The notes under the pieces are model-generated. The model was not told the origin of the DNA. It worked only from the letters and a program-made list of their open reading frames with translations, and did no database searches. A program made the position numbers and the translations under genes. From Pandoraea horticolens (GTDB lineage: Bacteria > Pseudomonadota > Gammaproteobacteria > Burkholderiales > Burkholderiaceae), in the NCBI RefSeq assembly GCF_902459555.1, contig NZ_CABPSM010000015.1, positions 1 to 64,000 on the forward strand: 64,000 nt of DNA, in the 5' to 3' direction. This document shows, one piece after another, positions 45,819-56,000 of this stretch (the first letter of the stretch is position 1; each line of letters begins with the position of its first letter).

Positions 45819-46751
45819 TCACGACATCCGGTCGTTGCCGCGGTCTCGCCAATCGCGCAACCATGTCGCGAGATCCGTGACTGGCATGCCCAGTTTGTCG
45901 TTGAGTGTCTGGTCTTTCGGCCAGGCAACGCCATCGTTCCGCGCGAAGGCGACCCGGTACTTGCGCATCCCGTCGTCGGGATGTGCCGCCGCATCGGCTT
46001 TCAGTTGCGGCACGCGCCAGAGTTCCCGTTTGAAGGGACGGCCAAGCACAGTCTCCAACGTGTCGGCGAGTTCGCGATAGGTGAACGTGTCGCCCGCCAG
46101 ATGCACGACCTTGTCATCGAAGGCTGGCCGGGACGACGCGATCAGGGCGGTCAACCGGCCAACGTCGTGCGGTGTTGTGACGGTCAGCCTGTAGTCCCAG
46201 TCACCCAGTGCGTGCACGGTGTCCTGTTCGAGGTCCACCAGACCAAATGCCGGCAAAACGACGAAACTGGTGAACATCCCGGTCGACACAATCGTCCAGC
46301 GTACTTTGTCCTGATTGCGCAACATCTCGCGCACGTCCAATTGCTCATCCCAGACATCCTGGCCGCTGCCCCGGCCGACGACGTCGTAATCCACGCCGAA
46401 TTGCCAGGGGATGTAATGCGCAACCCCTGCGGCCAACACGGCAGCGGTTATCTTGCGTTGAGTGCCGAGGCCACCGACGAAGCCGGTGCAGCAGATGATC
46501 TGGCCGAATGCGGAGAAAACGGTGGCCAGCGCTTCCTCGCTGGCGACGGCGAGGTCCACCTCGACAACGTCGATTCGAAGCTGGCGCATCATGGCGACGG
46601 AGGCGGCGTTGGCACCCGGGCGCAGCAGAACGCTGACGGAGGCCGCCTGGCCTGCGTCGCGAAGTCTGGCGAGTTCGCGTAACACGCTCGCACCGAGTTC
46701 CCCTGCGCCGAGCACCAGGGTGGGGCCTTTCAGCGAGATTTGAATGGGCAT
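45819..46751 (-). CDS. NmrA-like NAD(P)-binding protein (atypical SDR)
   Basis: A 310-residue Rossmann protein. The start ATG 46751 (MPIQISLKGPTLVLGAGELG) has AGGAG upstream and precedes the glycine-rich nucleotide loop GAGELGASVLRELARL. Later features are the VVEVDLA strand, CCTGFVGGLGTQRKITAAVLAAGV, PWQFGVDYD and TPHDVGRLTALI, as in NmrA/isoflavone-reductase-like proteins. It is divergent from an HxlR regulator, a common pairing in which the regulator controls a redox- or electrophile-responsive gene. The substrate is unknown; it may be a sensor rather than an enzyme. Confidence 0.82.
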   Translation of the reverse strand: MPIQISLKGPTLVLGAGELGASVLRELARLRDAGQAASVSVLLRPGANAASVAMMRQLRIDVVEVDLAVASEEALATVFSAFGQIICCTGFVGGLGTQRKITAAVLAAGVAHYIPWQFGVDYDVVGRGSGQDVWDEQLDVREMLRNQDKVRWTIVSTGMFTSFVVLPAFGLVDLEQDTVHALGDWDYRLTVTTPHDVGRLTALIASSRPAFDDKVVHLAGDTFTYRELADTLETVLGRPFKRELWRVPQLKADAAAHPDDGMRKYRVAFARNDGVAWPKDQTLNDKLGMPVTDLATWLRDWRDRGNDRMS

Positions 46752-46753
46752 TT

Positions 46754-46772
46754 GCAACTCCTGTTGAGTTGC
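46754..46772. promoter_or_regulatory. Palindromic operator between the NmrA and HxlR genes
   Basis: GCAACTC-CTGTT-GAGTTGC is a perfect 7-bp inverted repeat, two bases from the NmrA start on one side and 16 bases from the HxlR start on the other. It overlaps the NmrA ribosome binding site, so HxlR binding would shut both genes; binding is inferred. Confidence 0.6.
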
Positions 46773-46788
46773 GAATAATAGGAGCGTT

Positions 46789-47274
46789 ATGGACCCGCGA
46801 GAAGAAGGCACACCCGTGATACCGCCGCAGATTCCCTCATTTGATGAACTCCTTCGACAATCGCAAGAGGCTTGCGACGCATTGAGCACAGACGACGACG
46901 GCCTCAAGCGCGAGATACTGACGCATGCGGGGAATCGCTGGTCGCTGGGCGTGGTGCATGCCTTGGGGGTGGCGGGCACGTTGCGCCACGCGGCGCTTGC
47001 ACGCAGGCTCGATGGGGTGACGCAGCGCATGTTGACGAGGACCCTGCGTCAGTTGGAGCGCGACGGTTTGATCGTCAGGCACGACCATGGCGAAGTGCCG
47101 CCGCGCGTCGATTATCGTCTGAGCGAGTCAGGACGAGGACTGCTGGCGGGCATGCTCCCGCTCTGGCGATGGGTTATCGACAATGCGGCCGGTTTTCGCG
47201 ATGCCCGGCAGCGTTACGACGAGAAATCGTCATCGAAGCACCCGCCGACAGAATCGTCGCGGCGGCAGGAATAG
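46789..47274 (+). CDS. HxlR-family transcriptional regulator
   Basis: A 161-residue winged-helix regulator. The HxlR core (about 43-135) reads NRWSLGVVHALGVAGTLRHAALARRLDGVTQRMLTRTLRQLERDGLIVR and the wing with PRVDYRLSESGRGL. The 40-residue N-terminal part and the Ser/Lys-rich tail are extra. ATG 46789 was chosen; the spacer to the NmrA gene holds the shared palindrome. Confidence 0.88.
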   Translation: MDPREEGTPVIPPQIPSFDELLRQSQEACDALSTDDDGLKREILTHAGNRWSLGVVHALGVAGTLRHAALARRLDGVTQRMLTRTLRQLERDGLIVRHDHGEVPPRVDYRLSESGRGLLAGMLPLWRWVIDNAAGFRDARQRYDEKSSSKHPPTESSRRQE

Positions 47275-47368
47275 TTCGCTTCACCCGCTACCCGCTACCC
47301 GTAGCTATCGAGATTCCATTCGACACCCGAACTTTTCGCAGACCTTAAAACACGGCGCCCAATGCCGT

Positions 47369-47402
47369 TTGTCACCGAAAGTTCATGTCGGACAGGTAAC
47401 CT
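47369..47402 (+). promoter_or_regulatory. Possible PhoB box before the VreA-like gene
   Basis: Units TTGTCACCGAA (47369-47379) and AGTTCATGTCG (47380-47390) are adjacent 11-mers. Six bases later TAACCT (47397-47402) gives the same spacing as in the pstS promoter. The first unit matches the consensus at 5 of 7 core bases and the second at 4, so this is a candidate rather than a firm call. Confidence 0.4.
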
Positions 47403-47467
47403 GACTCGCATTTGCCAAAGGTTTGGTTCACGCGGCCCTTGGTGTTTGGACGGGCGCGCGACAGAAG

Positions 47468-48199
47468 ATGACAGCCGATCGGGCATCGACAAGTTGGCTG
47501 GCGCTGGCGGGATGTTCGATTTTCCTGGCGCTGACTTCGGCGCTTTCGCCGGTGCGTGCGAACCCCGCAATAGGGCAGGTCGCGCCGGTGCAGGAGACCG
47601 AATCACGCATCGACTTCGATATTCCGGCGTTAGCGCTGACCGAGGCGCTCCAGCGCTACGGCGCCACCGCGCGTCAACCGGCGCTCTATCGCAGTGAAAT
47701 CCTCGCGGGACAAATCTCAACGGCCGTTCAGGGCAGATATTCGCCCGAGGCCGCCCTGCATAAATTGCTCGAAGGCACGGGCCTGACGGCCGAGAAATTC
47801 AATATGGGGCAAAGCAGCGCGTTCATCCTGAAGTCAGCGAGTGATAGTGCCGCCGTGCCGTCGCCCAATGGGCTGGGCAATCTGACCGGCTATCCCGGAT
47901 TTGTGCAGGCACGCGTCTGGCAGGCGTTGTGTGGTAATCCGCTGACCGTGCCCGGCCGCTATCGTGCCGTGCTGCGCTTCGAGCTCGACGCCTCCGGCCA
48001 TATCCAGCATCCCCGCCTGATCGGCTCGACGGGCGACCGTCGCCGGGACATTGCAGTGCTCGAAACGCTACGTGACCTCCGAATGGACGCCGTACCGCCC
48101 AAGGACATCGCGCAACCCGTCACGATGCTGTTGCTGCCGCGCGATGCCGAATTCGGCATGTCGTGCGACGCCGACCCGGCTGCCAGGGCGGGTTCATGA
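47468..48199 (+). CDS. VreA-like cell-surface-signalling protein (STN plus TonB C-terminal-like domain)
   Basis: A 243-residue exported protein. A hydrophobic signal (WLALAGCSIFLALTSALSPVRA) ends near residue 36. The secretin/TonB short N-terminal (STN) domain (about 50-125) reads FDIPALALTEALQRYGATAR, LAGQISTAVQGRYSPEAAL and LLEGTGLTAEKF. The C-terminal part (about 150-230) resembles TonB: FVQARVWQALC, GRYRAVLRFELDASGHIQ, then STGDRRRDIAVLETLRDL. No barrel domain follows. This STN plus TonB-C build without a receptor barrel is what I recall for VreA, the signal protein of the Pseudomonas aeruginosa PUMA3 system. ATG 47468; it overlaps the sigma gene by four bases. It should sense or relay a signal in the periplasm to the FecR-type protein. 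Confidence 0.75.
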   Translation: MTADRASTSWLALAGCSIFLALTSALSPVRANPAIGQVAPVQETESRIDFDIPALALTEALQRYGATARQPALYRSEILAGQISTAVQGRYSPEAALHKLLEGTGLTAEKFNMGQSSAFILKSASDSAAVPSPNGLGNLTGYPGFVQARVWQALCGNPLTVPGRYRAVLRFELDASGHIQHPRLIGSTGDRRRDIAVLETLRDLRMDAVPPKDIAQPVTMLLLPRDAEFGMSCDADPAARAGS

Positions 48200-48702
48200 G
48201 CGACGACACGCCGCCGATGGTGCTGGTGGACTATCTCACCAAGCACTACACCACGCTCAAGTCGCGCATGACACGCCTGCTGGGCAACGGCGATCTCGCC
48301 GGCGATGCGCTTCAAGACACCTGGCTGCGCGTGCACAGTCGCGAGGAAGACGAACCGATCCATAGTCCGGCAGGCTACCTGTTGCGCATGGCCGTCAATA
48401 TCGCCGTCGACATACAGCGCCGTCAGGGGCGAGCCCTGCCGCTCGACGAAATCGCCGAACTCATGGACATGGCCGATCCCTCACCCGGACCGGAGCAGAT
48501 CGCGGAGGCGCGTTCCCGCGTGGAGGCGCTGCGTCAGTTCATCGACGGCATGCCCAAACGGCGTCGCCAGATTGTGCTGATGGTCCATTGGGACGGACTG
48601 GAACAAAAGGAAGTGGCCCGGCGGCTCGGCGTTTCGCTGCGTACGGTCGAGTCTGATCTGAAGCGGGCGCACGACTACCTGATCGCCCGGAAAGACCGAT
48701 GA
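48196..48702 (+). CDS. ECF sigma factor, FecI/VreI-like
   Basis: A 168-residue extracytoplasmic-function sigma factor. Region 2 (about 15-80) has LVDYLTKHYTTLKSRMTRLLGNGDLAGDALQDTWLRV and AGYLLRMAVNIAVDIQR; region 4 (about 110-165) has RRRQIVLMVHWDGLEQKEVARRLGVSLRTVESDLKRAHDYL, the FecI-type pattern. The ATG at 48196 overlaps the stop of the VreA-like gene, so the two are co-translated. It is the probable activator of the two promoters of identical pattern at 48704 and 49877. Confidence 0.9.
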   Translation: MSDDTPPMVLVDYLTKHYTTLKSRMTRLLGNGDLAGDALQDTWLRVHSREEDEPIHSPAGYLLRMAVNIAVDIQRRQGRALPLDEIAELMDMADPSPGPEQIAEARSRVEALRQFIDGMPKRRRQIVLMVHWDGLEQKEVARRLGVSLRTVESDLKRAHDYLIARKDR

Positions 48703-48833
48703 TGAAAATAGTCTGCGGTTCCCCAGGGCGCTCGTTCGTCCTTGCATATGAGGCCAAATTTCAGGCAGCCCGCCTGCCATCCGTGCATGCCCAGTCCTTC
48801 CCGGATGGCGCAGGCTATGGGGCAAACGCATGA
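48702..48833 (+). CDS. Possible 43-residue coupling ORF between sigma and fecR
   Basis: Its ATG overlaps the sigma stop (TGATG) and its TGA overlaps the fecR start (ATGA), so ribosomes could pass from one gene to the next without release. The peptide (MKIVCGSPGRSFVLAYEAKF then more) has no recognisable domain. The shared ECF-type promoter lies inside it, so the open frame may be chance. I keep it as a low-confidence candidate. Confidence 0.3.
   Translation: MKIVCGSPGRSFVLAYEAKFQAARLPSVHAQSFPDGAGYGANA
48704..48744 (+). promoter_or_regulatory. ECF-type promoter upstream of fecR
   Basis: GAAAATAGTCTGCGG (48704-48718), then 14 unrelated bases, then CGTTCGTCCTTG (48733-48744). The same two blocks with the same spacing stand before the giant gene at 49877. 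The first block has the GAAA-type -35 and the second the CGTC -10 core common to FecI-type sigma factors. The likely user is the sigma factor encoded just upstream, giving separate expression of the anti-sigma. Confidence 0.7.
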
Positions 48834-49822
48834 GTTCCGCTGACGACAACCGCGTCCCGTCGCCGGGCGACCTCGAGCGTCAGGCATGGGCATGGCTGCG
48901 TCGTCTAAGCTCGGGTGACGTCACGTCGTGGGATGCCGACGCGTTCAAGCGCTGGCTGCACACCAGTCCGGCGCATCACGCCGCCTTCAGCGAGGCCAGA
49001 CAGGCGTGGGCGTTGCTCAAGCCTGCCGCTCGCGAGGTGCTGGAGAGCAATCCCGAAGCCGCCCGGCAGCATGTGCGCGCGCTGAATGGACCGAATCTCG
49101 GTCGCCGCGCGTTTCTCGGTGCGGCCGCGAGCGCTGCCGTGGTCGCTGGCGTTGCCGTGCTGCATCCCCCGGCAGGCCTTTGGCCCGCCCCGGCTGAGTG
49201 GGGGGCTGATTTCCGCACGGCGACCGGCGAGCAGCGCACGATCCCGGTGGCGTCGAGGGTGAATGTCATGCTCAATACCGAGACCAGCATTCGCCGGGAA
49301 ACCGCTGGTGCGCAAACGGTCGGTATCCGGCTGCTGACAGGTGAGGCTGCGGTCGACGTGGCGGCGGGCGGTGCCGCCTTTGCCGTCGTCGCCGGTGCGG
49401 GGCGCAGCGAAGCCAATGCGGGACGTTTCGAAGTACGCCGCCAGACGAGCGGTGTTTGCGTGACGTGTATCGACGGGACCGTGAGCGTCGATCACCCCGC
49501 CGGCCGCCATGTCTTGAGGGCCGGCGATCAGACCGTCTACGACGACGCGACGGTCGGTCGCGTCAGACGTGTTGCGGTGGCCGATGTCTCCGCATGGCGC
49601 AACGGTATGCTGGTGTTCCGCGAGACGCCGCTCAGTCAGGTACTCGACGAGATCAACCGTTACCGGCGCGGCAGGGTGGTGCTGATGAACGCATCGCTGC
49701 GTAGCCAGCCCGTGAGCGGGAGCTTCGACATTACGTTGCTGGATATGGCCGTGGCGCAACTGGAGCGCACTTTCGGCCTGAATGCCCGCGCATTGCCGGG
49801 TGGATTGGTCGTACTTTCCTGA
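48830..49822 (+). CDS. FecR-family anti-sigma regulator, VreR-like
   Basis: A 330-residue inner-membrane protein that holds or activates its sigma factor. The cytoplasmic N-domain (1-85) has the conserved Trp residues (QAWAWLRRLSSGDVTSWDADAFKRWL and ARQAWALL). A single membrane segment (about 92-112, FLGAAASAAVVAGVAVL) is preceded by twin Arg. The periplasmic FecR domain (about 125-230) follows, then a C-terminal STN-like (DUF4974-type) part FRETPLSQVLDEINRY and later VSGSFDITLLDMAVAQLERTFGLNA. The start overlaps the preceding small frame. Confidence 0.88.
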   Translation: MSSADDNRVPSPGDLERQAWAWLRRLSSGDVTSWDADAFKRWLHTSPAHHAAFSEARQAWALLKPAAREVLESNPEAARQHVRALNGPNLGRRAFLGAAASAAVVAGVAVLHPPAGLWPAPAEWGADFRTATGEQRTIPVASRVNVMLNTETSIRRETAGAQTVGIRLLTGEAAVDVAAGGAAFAVVAGAGRSEANAGRFEVRRQTSGVCVTCIDGTVSVDHPAGRHVLRAGDQTVYDDATVGRVRRVAVADVSAWRNGMLVFRETPLSQVLDEINRYRRGRVVLMNASLRSQPVSGSFDITLLDMAVAQLERTFGLNARALPGGLVVLS

Positions 49823-49876
49823 CGTCTTCGCAGCGACGTGGCTACCGTGTCGCTGTCTCTTACAGAAAAAGTTCAT

Positions 49877-49917
49877 CGAAATATTCTGCGGGTGGATGGG
49901 TCCGCCGTTCGTCCTTG
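49877..49917 (+). promoter_or_regulatory. ECF-type promoter of the giant FHA-type gene
   Basis: CGAAATATTCTGCGG (49877-49891), 14 bases, CGTTCGTCCTTG (49906-49917). Against the fecR copy the first block agrees at 12 of 15 positions, the second at 12 of 12, and the middle at only 4 of 14, which is what a functional promoter rather than a simple duplication would show. The leader to the ATG is about 120 bases. Confidence 0.72.
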
Positions 49918-49981
49918 AGCATGGGGTTACGTTGTCATCATGACGATATGTCGCCGGTGTCCGGCGTACCCCGGTGAACAG

Positions 49982-50007
49982 GACTGCCCGGCACGGGGCG
50001 GGCAGTC
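49982..50007 (+). other. Stem-loop in the leader of the giant gene
   Basis: GACTGCCCG/CGGGCAGTC, a perfect 9-bp stem with an 8-base loop, lies 35 bases before the ATG and has no T-run. It may protect the 5' end or affect translation of a very long message. Confidence 0.5.
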
Positions 50008-50041
50008 GAGTGGTACGGACCCTCTACCGGCAGGATTTGAG

Positions 50042-53000
50042 ATGAGCACACGCGGGCACACGGGCGCAACACAAAAAGTACGGTATCCTAAACAACTGAG
50101 AAACGTGTTTCGCGCAGCACCGATGACGCGTGCGATTGCCATGGCGCTGGCCACGGGGGGCATGTTCGTCGATGCGCACGCGCAACAGGCGTTCAGCGCA
50201 GGTTGGTTTGCCGCTCGGGGCGCTGCACAGAATACGGCGACGCAGACCGGCAGACTGCCTAACGGTATGCCGGTCTCCTCGTTGAATACCCCGTCCGAGC
50301 AACAGCGTCTGGCCAACGTTCAACTGCGGCGCTCCATCGATAATCTGGGTACCGCTGCGCAGGCCATCGCGGCGCAGCAATCGATGCAGGCTGCGGCCAG
50401 GCAGGCTGCGCAGAACGACGCCTCGGCGCCCGACGGCTTGGCCTCCGGCGGGCTGAAAGTCGACACCAACAGCCTGACGCGGGGTTGGATCAACGCCAAC
50501 GCACCGACCCAGACCGCGTCCGGCGGCAAGACCACGGTGTCGGTGCAGCAAACCGCCGACAAGGCCATTCTGAACTGGGAGACGTTCAACGTCGGCAAGA
50601 ACACTACGGTCGCTTTCGAGCAGCAGCGCGACTGGGCAGTACTCAATCGCGTGAACGATCCGCAAGCCCGGCCGAGCGTGATTCAGGGGCAGATCAAGGC
50701 AGATGGCACGGTGCTGATCGCCAACCGGAACGGTGTTGTGTTCACGGGGTCGAGCCAGATCGACACGCGAAATCTCGTGGCGGCGGCGGCCAACATCAGC
50801 AATGACCAGTTCCAGAACAATGGCATCTACGGCACGGGGACCAGCACCCCGACGTTTACCGAGGCCGCAGGCAAAGTCCAGGTCATGGCGGGCGCGCAGA
50901 TCGCGACGCGCGCGCCGGGCGCGTCGACCGACGGTGGCGGCTACGTATTGCTGCTCGGTAAGGAAGTGCACAACGCAGGCGACATCGCCACGCTCAAGGG
51001 GCAGGCGGTGCTGGCGGCGGGCGACAGCTTTGTCATCAAACGCGGTGTCGGGACGAACAGCAACCCGGCGTCGACCACACGCGGCAGCGAGGTCACGCCG
51101 CAATTCGCCGCCAACAGCGCGGCCGGGCTCGTGACCAATTCGGGCCTGATCATGGCTCGCGAGGGAGATGTCACGCTCGCCGGGCGCGACGTCCAGCAGA
51201 ATGGCGTGGCGATTGCCACCACATCGGTCAACACGCGCGGCACGCTCCATCTGTTGGCTGTGGGGGCTGATAGCAAGATCGCTGTTGGGCGCGGGGCGAC
51301 GACCGCCATCGTGATCGATGGCAGCGGCAGCGCGCTGGACAGCCAGCGCAGCGCTTTACTCGGGCCGCCCGTCGAGGGGGCCTATAACATCACACCCGTC
51401 GACGACCGGCGCGACCAGTCGCGTATCGAGATCACCAGCGCGGGCTCCGTCGACTTCCTGCCGGACTCGCTGACGCTGGCGACCGGCGGACAGATCATCG
51501 TCAACGCGGCGACTCGCAGTCTGGTGCGCGACGGTGCCCAACTCGATGTCTCCGGGGCCGTCGGCGTCAATCTGTCGATGGAGAGCAACAACGTCAAGGT
51601 CAACGTTCAGGGCAACGAGCAGCGCGACGCGCCGGGCAATCGCGGCAGCAAACTGCTCAACAGCAACGACGTGTGGATCGACCGCCGCAAGGTCGTCTTC
51701 GTTCCGAAGGGGACGAATGGTTACGACAGCGACCGCTGGTACACGGCAGGCGGCCTGCTCGAAGTCGGCGGCTACCTCGGTACCCAGGGACATAGCATTG
51801 GCGAATGGATGGCGCAGGGCGGCACGCTGACTTTCGGCGGCGCGGACGTCGTTACGCAATCGGGCTCCAACATCAATTTGTCGGGTGGCACGTTCAATGT
51901 GCAGACCGGCTATCTGAAGCAGACTTGGCTCAAGGGTGCCGACGGAAGTCTGTACGAAGTATCGAAGGCCCCGGCCGACCTGCTTTACACCGGCATTTAC
52001 AAGGGCTTCGAGGATGTCCACGCCCGCTGGGGGGCGAGCGCGACTCGCTACTACGCCACACCGTTCATCGCGCCGTCGACACGCCTTGAGAATGGCTACA
52101 CGGTCGGTCGCGACGCCGGGCGCCTCGTGGTCTCGACCAAGAGCGCTGTGCTCGAAGGCGGCATTGCCGGCGACATCTTCCAGGGCGCTCGCCAGACACA
52201 GGCCCCGGCACCAGATCTCGACGGGTACAACCAGTCACAGAACGCGGTCGCCCGCCGAGGGCAGTTGATCGTCGGCAAGTCTCAGTCGATGTACGACAAG
52301 ACTAGTGGCCTGCTCTACGACAACCTGAGTGCGATGATGAACGAGGTCGACTTGCGCGACACGCAAGCGCGCGTGGCGGCAGGGTTGGATCTCACCGCGG
52401 CGATCCCTGTCGGGCGTCAGGGCAAGTTGGTGCTCGACACGTCGCTTCTCAACGGTTTCTCGCTCGGGGCGATTCGCGTTGCCGCCAAGGATCGGATCGA
52501 GGTCGGCGGCGACCTTCGCGTGGCCTCGGGTGGCCTCGTCACCCTGTATGGCAACGACGTTGCGGTGAACGCCAACGTGACCGCGCACGGCGGCCGTATT
52601 CAGATCGGCAGTCTGCTGAGCCAGATGGATGCGAACGGCCTCGTGAACACCACGGTCAATCCCGTTACGCCTGTGGGCAACGTAACGGTGGCCAAGGGCG
52701 TGAAGCTCGATGCGAGCGGCCGGTGGAGCAATCTCGTGACGGACCCCGACCGGATCGATGGCCTGCCTTATCGAGAGGGTGGCAGCGTTGCCCTTCGCGG
52801 CAGCGGCGATCTCACTCTGGGGCAGGGCAGCCTCGTCGACGTGTCTTCCGGCGCGACACTCGCGAGCGACGGGAAATTGCAGGGCGGGCGCGGTGGCGAT
52901 GTCACGCTGGCCGCCACGGGAAGCAACGCGTCGCTGACGCTGAGTGACGGCGCCAACGTGCGCGCTTACGGTTTCAGCGGCGGCGGCACGCTCGACTTGC

Positions 53001-56000
53001 TGTCGCACAAGGTGGTGATCGGCGAGGCACCGGCCACGCCGGAAGCCGGCACGCTGACGCTTGGCAGCGACTTCTTCAACAAGGGCTTTTCGAGCTATCG
53101 GGTCAACGGCGCCGTAGGCGTGAGCGTGAACGACGGCGCTCATGTCGATGTGACGATGCCCGTTTATCGACGGGCCGACGCAACACGCGATCTGATGTCG
53201 AGCGATTTGCGCGACAGTTTCACGGTGTGGACGCCGCCGTTGTATCAGGAGAACGCCGCCAAGGCGGTGCTCACCCAGCGCAAAGGCGCCAGTCTTGCCC
53301 TCCAGACCGGTAACTACCTCTCCACGGCGGCGGACATGGAGACGGCTCAGTTGGTCGTCGGCAAGGGGGCGGTCGTCAGTGTCGATCCGGGACAGTCGAT
53401 TGCCTTGAGCGGCATCGGCCAGATCACGGTCGACGGCACGCTCAACGCCTGGGGCGGCAACATCACGTTGGGCGACATGAAGGACAATGCCGTGGTGGCC
53501 GAGACGGTCAACGCGCAGGGGCATGCCCGCTCGATCTGGGTTGGCGAGAGCGCCGTGCTGGACGTGGCGGCCCGGGCGGCGACGGCGAGCGACGTGCGTG
53601 GCAATCCCTACGGACTGGTGCGCAACGGCGGCAATATCGTCATCGGCGCAGAGATCGATCATGTTAACGGCAGCGCGACAGGCACGCACCTGTTCGTGGT
53701 CGTGCGTAACGGTGCCGTACTCGATGCCTCCGGCGCGCAGGCGATGCTCAACGTCGACGGACAGGGCGTAAGACAGGTCACGACCAACGGCGGCAATATC
53801 TCGATTGCGTCGAACAATGGCCTGTATCTGGACGGTGCGTTCAGAGCAGTTGCCGGTGGTGCTGGTGCGACGGGGGGCACATTTTCCGTTGCGCAGGTGA
53901 GTGCGGCCTATCTGAAGCAAGCGGCGACCGAGCGCGTGCTTGCATCGCGCGAATGGACTGTTGAGCAAGTCCAGAGCGAGGGCCCCTTGCACGGCATGCT
54001 GACGCCCGCGCAGGCCGCCGCCGCACTGACTTATGGGTACGGCCGATTGTCCGTGGCACAGATCGAGGCAGGCGGCTTCGGTAACTTTTCCATCCTCGGG
54101 CAAGTCGGATTTGCTGGCGATGTTTCGCTCAAGCTCAACCAGAATCTGCAGATCTACGGCGGCCTCACGACGGCGAAAAATGCTGCCGCGCCGTCGAACG
54201 TCCACTTCGATGCGTCGTACCTGCGTCTGGCTCAGGCACGTTTGAACACTCGGGACGGGTACGTAGTCCCGGGCGAGGTAACGCCTGTGCCGCGCCCGCT
54301 CATTGGCAAACTGGATGCGAATGCCAACCTCATCGACGTACGCGGCGGGGTGGCCGTCGACGCCGGTAACATTGAATTGACCAGTCGTGGCGACTTGCGG
54401 TTTATGCCTACTAGCGACGGTTGGAAGGGCGGGGAGCCCGTCACGGTGCTGTCCGGCCCCGGAGACATCACGCTTCGCGCCGCGCAGTTGTACCCGGGCA
54501 CCGGCGCAGGTGCCGCTGTCAGAGCCGGCTACAGTGTTGTCAAGGGGCTGGCCGGCTACGACCCGACGCGTAAGCTGAGTGTCGCGCGCACCACCGATGT
54601 CATCCCGGAACTCCCATATTCGGCATTCGGCTCGCTGTCGTTGCTGGCCGCGAACGTGGAACAAGGCGGTGTGGTCCGTGCGCCATTGGGACGCATTCAG
54701 CTTGGCACGCCGGGTTACGACGGCGCGAACAGCCTGACCGTCCGTCTTTTGCCCGGCAGCGTGACATCCGTGAGTGGTGCCGGTCTCACCATGCCCTATG
54801 GGGGCACGCTCGACGGTCAAAGCTGGACCTACAACGGCAAGGACGTCACCTTCCCGGGCGCGGGCGGTGTCGTCGGCTTGGTATTGGCGGGGCAGTCGGT
54901 CAGCGTCGAGCGCGGCGCGCTGGTCGACCTCTCTGGCGGTGGCGACCTCGTGGGTGCCGGCTTCGTTTCGGGGCGCGGCGGTTCGACCGACGCGCGCTTC
55001 TATCCGCTGATGCAGGTCGGTGCGAATGGCGGATTCGTCTTGCCGGACTCGAAGACCAACCCCGTCTACGCCATCGTTCCCGGCATGCAAAGTGCCTACG
55101 CACCGTCGGCGGGCGGCACCAGCGATCCGGCCATCGGCCGCCAGATCACTATCGGCGCCGGCGTGCCCGGTCTGCCTGCGGGCACCTATACGTTGATGCC
55201 TTCGACTTACGCACTGCTGCCGGGCGCGTTCCGCGTCGAAGTCAACGGACGTGCGGGACAAGGTGCGGGCGCATCGGCGCAGGCCATGCGCAACGGCTCG
55301 TGGTCCGCTGCCGGAACCCTGTCGACGGCGGGCACCGGGTCTCGCAACAGTCTCGCCAGTCAGATGATCCTGACACCGGCGAACGTGTTGCGCACCTATT
55401 CGCAATACAACGAGACCGACTATGCCACGTTCGCGATAGCCGATGCGGCGCGGCGTGGCATTCCGCGTTCCGCGTTGCCGGTCGACGCCAGAACGCTTCA
55501 GTTGGCGCTACAGCCGGGCGCCGGTGCCAATGCCTTCCGTTTCGACGGCACGGGCCGTTTCGATGCGGCGCAAGGCGGCTACGGCGGCACGGTGTCGGTA
55601 TTGACGCCGAGGGGAAGCGCCGGGATTCAGGCGCTGGAAGTCGTGGCCGCGAACGCCAATGCCACGCCCGGATTCAGGGGGGTCACGCTGCGCGTGGACA
55701 GCCTGAATCATATCGGCGCGTCACGCATCGTGCTTGGCGGTACGCCGGCGACAACCTACGATCAGGGTGGCAACTACATCAGCTTCGGCTATGACATGCC
55801 CGAGCAGCTCTATTTGCGCAGCGGCGCGATATTGTCGGCACCGGAGGTGTTCCTCGTGGCGGCGGACAATCCCGGAAATCTGCTCGCGGGTGGTCTGATT
55901 CGCGTGGAGCAGGGGGCGGGCATCAACACGCTCGGCCGGGGCAAGGTCGCTTACGACGCGAACGACGGATTTATCTATCAGGCAGACGGCTACGTACTCG

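Noticed and set aside
45663-46682. Plus-strand frame opposite the NmrA gene
   Set aside because: Shadow; the minus strand has a full Rossmann protein with a good ribosome binding site.
52235-55405. Minus-strand frame of 1056 codons opposite the giant gene
   Set aside because: Shadow frame; Arg/His/Ala-rich with no domain.
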